Below are positions 59,189 through 64,000 of a DNA stretch of 64,000 nt, one piece after another. The position numbers were made by a program, and so were the translations under genes. Where the stretch lies: the NCBI GenBank assembly GCA_036245525.1, contig BTPG01000004.1, positions 235,480,318 to 235,544,317 of the forward strand, in the 5' to 3' direction. Origin of the DNA: Semisulcospira habei. Its lineage: Eukaryota; Mollusca; Gastropoda; Semisulcospiridae. How positions within the stretch are numbered: the first letter of the stretch is position 1; every line of letters begins with the position of its first letter. Under the pieces are notes generated by a model. That model was not told the DNA's origin, made no database searches, and was given only the letters and a program-made list of their open reading frames with translations.

Positions 59189-59424
59189 GGTGGTTGCTTC
59201 TAACAGGTTGTAGTGCATTTAAGGTGGTTGCTTTTACACGTTCTAGTGCATTTAAGGTGGTTGCTTTTACACGTTCTAGTGCATTTAAGGTGGTTACTTC
59301 TAACAGCTTGTAGTGCATTTAAGGTGGTTGCTTCTAACAGCTTGTAGTGCATTTAAGGTGGTTGCTTCCAAAAGCTTGTAGTGCATTTAAGGTGGTTGCT
59401 TGTAACAGCTTGTAGTGCATTTAA

Positions 59425-60509
59425 CTCTTAATCACCTATAACGCCGCTAAGCGCCCCTCAAGTCTGTACCTATAACGCCCATATTCGCCCGTCATCCGTA
59501 CCAAATTTAGAAGTCATGTAATACGTAGGTGGGCTCTTCTGGGAAGGAGGTGAGATTGTATACCGTAGGGGGCACGGTCAAACTAACTTTAGGCACTGGG
59601 CATGCGCACTAAGCCACTGTTTGTGTCGAACTGGGGCAGTTTTACCGCCCACCTGGCTGCTCACTAACGCACGTGTTTACAAACATGGCAACATACGTTC
59701 CATCGAGTGACAGTGACCCAGAGTTTACAGCTATTTTCGGAGTAAATTTGGCAACAATCCAGTTTCAGAGTCAGAGGGAAATGACATAAGTGTGTCTAGT
59801 GTGCATACTAGCGATCTGTTGGACTGGGATGACGAAGATACCGGAGTATTTCAGCAGTGTTTACCGAGGTGACGACTGCGAGATGGCGGCGGCGATGCTA
59901 TCTGGCATCAACAGCCAATTTCAGACCCTGTTTTGCAGCCTTTCACACGATATGTGGGCCCAACAACTCCACTTGTGTTGGAAGCAACACCACTTGATTA
60001 TTTTTATCAGTATTTCCCTGCAGAAATGTTCAAAACTTTCGCCCAACAGACGAACTTGGCGATCAATTTGTAGCAACGTCTGCCGACAAGATACATGTAC
60101 TTTGATTACCTGAAGGATTATCAGTGGATTGCCTGATCATCGTGATCACTAATGTAAAATTATCTCACTCCACTATCACACACATTCATATTTTCGCACA
60201 CTGACACATTTTTCAGTTTTAAGTCTTTTGTTTGTCCTTTACAGATATCAAAATAATCAAGGTGCATTTTTTCAGTTAATTTACCTGTAATTAATTACAG
60301 TAAATATTATAAACAGGTACCAAATTATACTCCACCACAATATGAAGTACTACTCCATCCAAGAAAAAAAAAAAAGACTTAATATCTGTCTATTCAAAAA
60401 AGTTATACACGCTTTGGTGAAGTAACCCATTTTCTCAGTAATTTTCTTACTATATTCTAGGTACAGCAGATCAGAATAGACAGTGTATGTTCTTATAGGT
60501 GATTAAGAG
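59425..60509 (+). mobile_element. piggyBac-like element, internally deleted
   Basis: 1,085 bp with 17-bp TIRs CTCTTAATCACCTATAA / TTATAGGTGATTAAGAG, flanked by TTAA (59421-59424 and 60510-60513). Carries a decayed transposase start: ATG at 59685 (MATYVPSSDSDPEFTAIFG), an acidic segment LLDWDDEDTGVF in another frame, then TPLDYFYQYFPAEMFKTFAQ + QTNLAI (about 59990-60060), typical of the start of the piggyBac DDE domain. The catalytic domain itself is gone. Confidence 0.85.
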
Positions 60510-60562
60510 TTAAGGTGGTTGCTTCTAACAGGTTGTAGTGCATTTAAGGTGGTTGCTTCTAA

Positions 60563-61338
60563 GGGCTTCCCTACACGGAGAAACGAAATGCACAAGAAAC
60601 AAAACATTTTCATTGCATCGAAATGCCTTCTCCGCACACGCAGAAACGCGGTGAAAATTCATTTCGCTTGGTACAGGGGAAGTAACTCTTCCACATGCTC
60701 TGGTTTGTATCGTTGGATATCGTGTCATATTTCTGACTACTGACGCTTAAAAACTAAACATATAAGACATGTGTGCCTTCACTTACACAATTAAAGTGAA
60801 TTGCAGACCATATCGAATAAACGTAAGCGCTTTTGAATGCGTAAACAGGGCTGGTTCAAGTGAATCGAGGATGCCGCCGTCTCGAAGCGATAGCCGCCAT
60901 CTTGTAGGCGGCTTCGCAGAGCAGCCGATGAAAGTGGGGTTCAGAAAACTGACCTAAAATCATATTTTGGTGGTACTTTAGTGATGATACTTGATAGATT
61001 CCATTTCGAAAATGATTTCTCCGCTTAAATCTTACAGAATCGTGCGTCACATCACACAATTCTAGCCATAATAGACCTGACTCCACGGCCATCGCTTTAC
61101 CGTTGCTATCTTCAGTGTGTGGGCTTGAATGACGTCAGATTGGGGTGTGACCGAGCGGACGACGCTGATTGGGCGACGGTAGAAATGTTTCGGCGAAACG
61201 TTTCGCAAATAGAGACAAGTTCTATTTTGTGAAATGTGTCGTTTCGCATTTCGTGAAACGGTGAAATGTTGGAAAAATGTCTGAAATGCAGACATTTTGA
61301 CGAAATGTTTCGTTTCGTTTTTCCGTCTGAGGAAGCCT
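60563..61338. mobile_element. PIF/Harbinger-like MITE
   Basis: 776 bp with ends GGGCTTCCCTACACGGAGAA and complement of GGCTTCCTCAGACGGAAAAA, flanked by TAA (60560-60562 and 61339-61341). A three-base TWA target and GG-starting ends fit Harbinger; no transposase frame. The right part is rich in CGAAACG/CGTTTCG motifs. Confidence 0.7.
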
Positions 61339-61417
61339 TAACAGGTTGTAGTGCATTTAAGGTGGTTGCTTTTAACAGTTTTAACAGGTTGTAGAGTACA
61401 TTACACTACAGGAAACC

Positions 61418-61512
61418 TATCAACCATAATATTTCAAGGGTGGTGCCAGAGTAGCTTGGCACCTAGGCGCCAAGCTATTCTGGCACCACCCTTAGACTAT
61501 CGGTCAAACCAT
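61418..61512. mobile_element. MITE-A palindrome
   Basis: TTCAAGGGTGGTGCCAGAGT / TCTGGCACCACCCTTAGACT, junction TTGGCACCTAGGCGCCAA. Confidence 0.85.
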
Positions 61513-61522
61513 ATCTTGTGTG

Positions 61523-61603
61523 TTAACACATTCAAGACATGTTGCATTGATAGACACAGCTGTTTGCTGCAAATCCTGATGCTGCACGTCTGGGACGAGT
61601 TAA
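61523..61603. mobile_element. Hairpin element, family G, TTAA-ended
   Basis: TTAACACATTCAAGACATG at the left; CACGTCTGGGACGAGTTAA at the right; arms pair imperfectly. Related to 8595-8758. Confidence 0.6.
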
Positions 61604-61972
61604 ACTGTCAGCCAGCGTACATTAACACGCAATCATGACAAGGTATTCGACTCCTAGCCCTCGCTGCAAAAGCAAAGCACTGCCTGCCTGCTGTGTGGCT
61701 GAAGCCTAAGGTATACATTTGGGACCTTTCCTTTGAATGTTTAAATTCTGGCACACCGTCATATTCCAGATATAGGTTGTGGAGGGATGGTACTTGGAAT
61801 AAAAATGTGCAGAAAACGAAAATGCAGCATGCTCTGTTACCATACTTTCACAAGAAAAATCTGTTTTTCATGTCTACGTGAGTAGTGCCTACAGCTATCA
61901 CATTTATGTCTTCCTCACTGTATATATGATGCTTTACGTGCTCTTTGGATATTATGAACAGAAGAGTAGTTC

Positions 61973-62459
61973 CCCCTTGGCTGTTGGTAGCACCACGATT
62001 CCTGCAGGAATAACAACATCCTCACGGACACCCTGCAGGAATAACAACATCCTCACGGACATCCGGCAGGAATAACAACATACTCATGGACATCCTGCAG
62101 GAATAACAACATCCTCATGGACATCCGGCAGGAATAACAACAACTCAGGGACATCCTGCAGGAATAACAACATCCTCACGGACACCCTGCAGGAATAACA
62201 ACATCCTCACGGATATCCGGCAGGAATAACAACATACTCATGGACACCCTGCAGGAATAACAACATCCTCACGGACATCCGGCAGGAATAACAACATACT
62301 CAGGGACATCCTGCAGGAATAACAACATCCTCACGGACATCCTGCAGGAATAACAACATCCTCAGGGACATCCTGCAGGAATAACAACATCCTGCAAGAA
62401 TAACATCCTCACCGACATCCTGCAGGAATCATGGCGACACATAGTGCTACTGACCGTCA
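61973..62459. repeat. Family C hairpin with a 31-bp minisatellite in its centre
   Basis: Left arm CCCTTGGCTGTTGGTAGCAC then GATTCCTGCAGGAAT. About 14 copies of CCTGCAGGAATAACAACATC + CTCACGGACAT follow. The right arm CTGCAGGAATCATGGCGACA closes it. The unit starts with the hairpin's own CCTGCAGGAAT core. Confidence 0.87.
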
Positions 62460-64000
62460 TGCTCCTGACGAGGCGTGTCGGGGACTGTCCGTCTGCCCCC
62501 TGGCTGTCTGAGGATGTGAGAGATGCACGGGGGGGGAGGAGGCGTGCCGAGCGTCAGTGGAGAAAGCACAAACTGACCGTGTACAGAGATATACTCATGT
62601 AAAAGAAATCCGGCCTCTCAGCGCCTAAATGCTGCCAGACGACATTTCTTCATAGACAAGTTCGACTGGGCTGCCTCTTCCAGCAAGCTGTTCTTTTTAG
62701 TGTCAAATGAACAGCTGGGAAAACCCAAGTCTACTGCTCTTCCTGCTGATGTCCCCTCTTCTGAACTGCCGCAGACATTTTGTGATTTTTTCACTGACAA
62801 AATCAAACTGCTGCGTGAGAACTTAGATGCTAAGCAGTGCGATCCACCCGTTTTTACTGTTTATGATGGTCCATGTTTTGCAAAGTTCAAATCTGTTACA
62901 GAAAGTGACATTACTGCCATAATTGCAAAGTCTCCAACAAAAAGTTGCATGTTGGATCCTGTTCCGACTTGTTTCCAAAAGCAGTGCATCAGCGATCTTG
63001 CACCGTTGATTGCTGTTATTGTAAACAAGTCTCTGTCAACCGGAACTGTTCTAAAATCTTTCAAACAGGCTGTTGTTACCCCGTTGCTCAAAAAACCAGG
63101 TTTGGACAGAAATACCCTTAAAAACTACAGACCTGTATCCAACCTACCATTCATTTCTAAGGTACTGGAGAAAGTTGTCTTACAACAGCTCCTGGAACAC
63201 TTAGAGATGAATGGTCTTTTGGAAGTGTATCAGTCCGCCTATAGGAAAGGTCACAGCGTGGAGACAGCAGTGCTGAGTGTTCTGAACGACTTGCTTTGTA
63301 AAGCAGATGAGAGATTTGTCTCCCTTGTGGCCCTGTTGGATCTCAGCACTGCTTTCGATACGCTGGACCATTCCATTCTCATGAAGAGGCTTGAAATCAC
63401 TTTTGGCCTGCGTGAAACAGTTCTCTCTTGGTTTGAATCTTACGTTTCCGATCGGTACCAGTTTGTAGGTGTAAAAGACAGTGTCTCTAGACCTTCCATT
63501 CTGGAGTTTGGAGTGCCTCAGGGCTCTGTCTTAGGCCCTGTATTGTTTACGTTGTATTCACAACCGCTGTCAGATGTCATTTCCAGCCATCAGTGTTCTA
63601 ATCATAAGTATGCAAATGACAAAATCTCTCAGAGTAGTCCACCTGGGGAATTTCCGTCTGTTGAAACTGGCATCAAGTCTTGTGTTGACGATGTCACGAC
63701 ATGGATGGACAGTAACAAACTTATGTTAAACCCAGAAAAAAACAGAGTTACTACCCGTTGGCTCAGCATCCCGGCTTCAACAAATTCACACCGAGTCTCT
63801 ACGCATAGATGACACTGATATTCCATTTCAGTCTTCGGTCATATATCTTGGTGTCAAGCTCCATAAGACTTTTGAGTATGCAGGATCACGTCGGTGAAAT
63901 CTGTCGTGGTGCTTCATACTCTCTGAGATGAATCGCATCTGTCGGACACAGTCTTTCTGAATCTGCCACTGCAAAGTTAGTGAATGCTTTAGTCACGAGC
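62460..64000 (+). pseudogene. CR1/L2-like LINE reverse transcriptase, decayed
   Basis: The pre-RT segment PWLSEDVRDARGGRRRAERQ lies near 62495-62555, followed by frameshifts. From about 62690 a long frame of some 370 codons reads LPQTFCDFFTDKIKLLRENL, SPTKSCMLDPVPTC, LKNYRPVSNLPFISKVLEKV, YQSAYRKGHSVETAVLSVLN, ALLDLSTAFDTLDHSILMKR, GVPQGSVLGPVLFTLY and MDSNKLMLNPEKNRV. The catalytic box expected as (F/Y)ADD reads YANDK. After 63812 the frame shifts several times (IYLGVKL; SMQDHVGEICRGASYSLR; ESATAKLVNALVTS) and runs off the edge. An inactive element. Confidence 0.9.

Larger units (their letters stand above)
59189..61395. repeat. 35-bp minisatellite, split by two transposons
   Basis: Units AAGGTGGTTGCTTCTAACAG + GTTGTAGTGCATTT at 59189-59424, again at 60510-60562 and 61339-61395. 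The breaks coincide exactly with the elements at 59425-60509 and 60563-61338. Confidence 0.88.

Overview
This is a eukaryotic window, most likely from a lophotrochozoan and probably a marine mollusc. The genes are split into small exons with GT/AG introns, the intergenic and intronic DNA is packed with interspersed and tandem repeats, and the protein exons are clearly animal but not vertebrate. The mollusc assignment is inferred from the repeat style (short retroposons ending in ATCA repeats, elements ending in CGTTAAAC, long G/C homopolymers), not from a database match.

Three real genes can be read. (1) 18620-21354, plus strand: the last four coding exons of a UNC-18/STXBP1 (Munc18, Rop) Sec1-family protein; its 5' exons lie off the left edge or were not recognised. 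(2) 44432-28598, minus strand: a complete six-exon RPL7A (eL8) gene coding for 265 residues. Its first coding exon holds only the ATG, and intron 4 is 12.2 kb of nested mobile DNA. (3) 45505-51421, plus strand: a complete three-exon MED22 (SURF5) gene coding for 141 residues, divergent from RPL7A. RPL7A (SURF3) and MED22 (SURF5) are also divergent neighbours in the vertebrate Surfeit cluster, so this looks like preserved animal microsynteny.

Everything else is repeat. The most striking component is a family of near-perfect palindromes, called MITE-A here: about 28 copies, often flanked by TTAA, with arms of 40-55 bp meeting at GGCGCC-n-GGCGCC. Subtypes differ by substitutions present on both arms. 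Other hairpin families are B (core ATCCTCATGAGCCCCCGC), C (core GATTCCTGCAGGAATC), F (core CTGTGATTTTGGACC) and G (TTAACTCAT ends). MITE-A copies act as landing sites for other elements. One copy in RPL7A intron 4 (36974-42873) has swallowed a CAGAGCATGG-TIR element and two TTAA-flanked transposons, two of which carry SINEs. Another in MED22 intron 1 (45979-49581) has swallowed a satellite expansion, an RTE LINE fragment, a second repeat and a solo LTR.

Tandem repeats include a 53-bp array (1-188), a 47-bp array (593-3000), a 32-bp array (3304-5950) split by a pogo-like element, a pentanucleotide array (6178-6455), CA-rich arrays (8.1, 13.1-13.9 and 16.2 kb), a CTGTAAACA array (14.9-15.7 kb), an 82-bp array (29.3-29.9 kb), a 63-bp array (34.0-35.1 kb), a 37-bp array (46.2-48.1 kb), a 43-bp array (50.8-51.1 kb), a 54-bp array (58.2-58.8 kb), a 35-bp array (59.2-61.4 kb) split by piggyBac-like and Harbinger-like insertions, and a 31-bp array (62.0-62.4 kb). 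At least three of these grew from pieces of interspersed elements. The right edge holds a decayed CR1/L2-like reverse transcriptase. No tRNA, rRNA, CRISPR or bacterial-type operon was seen.
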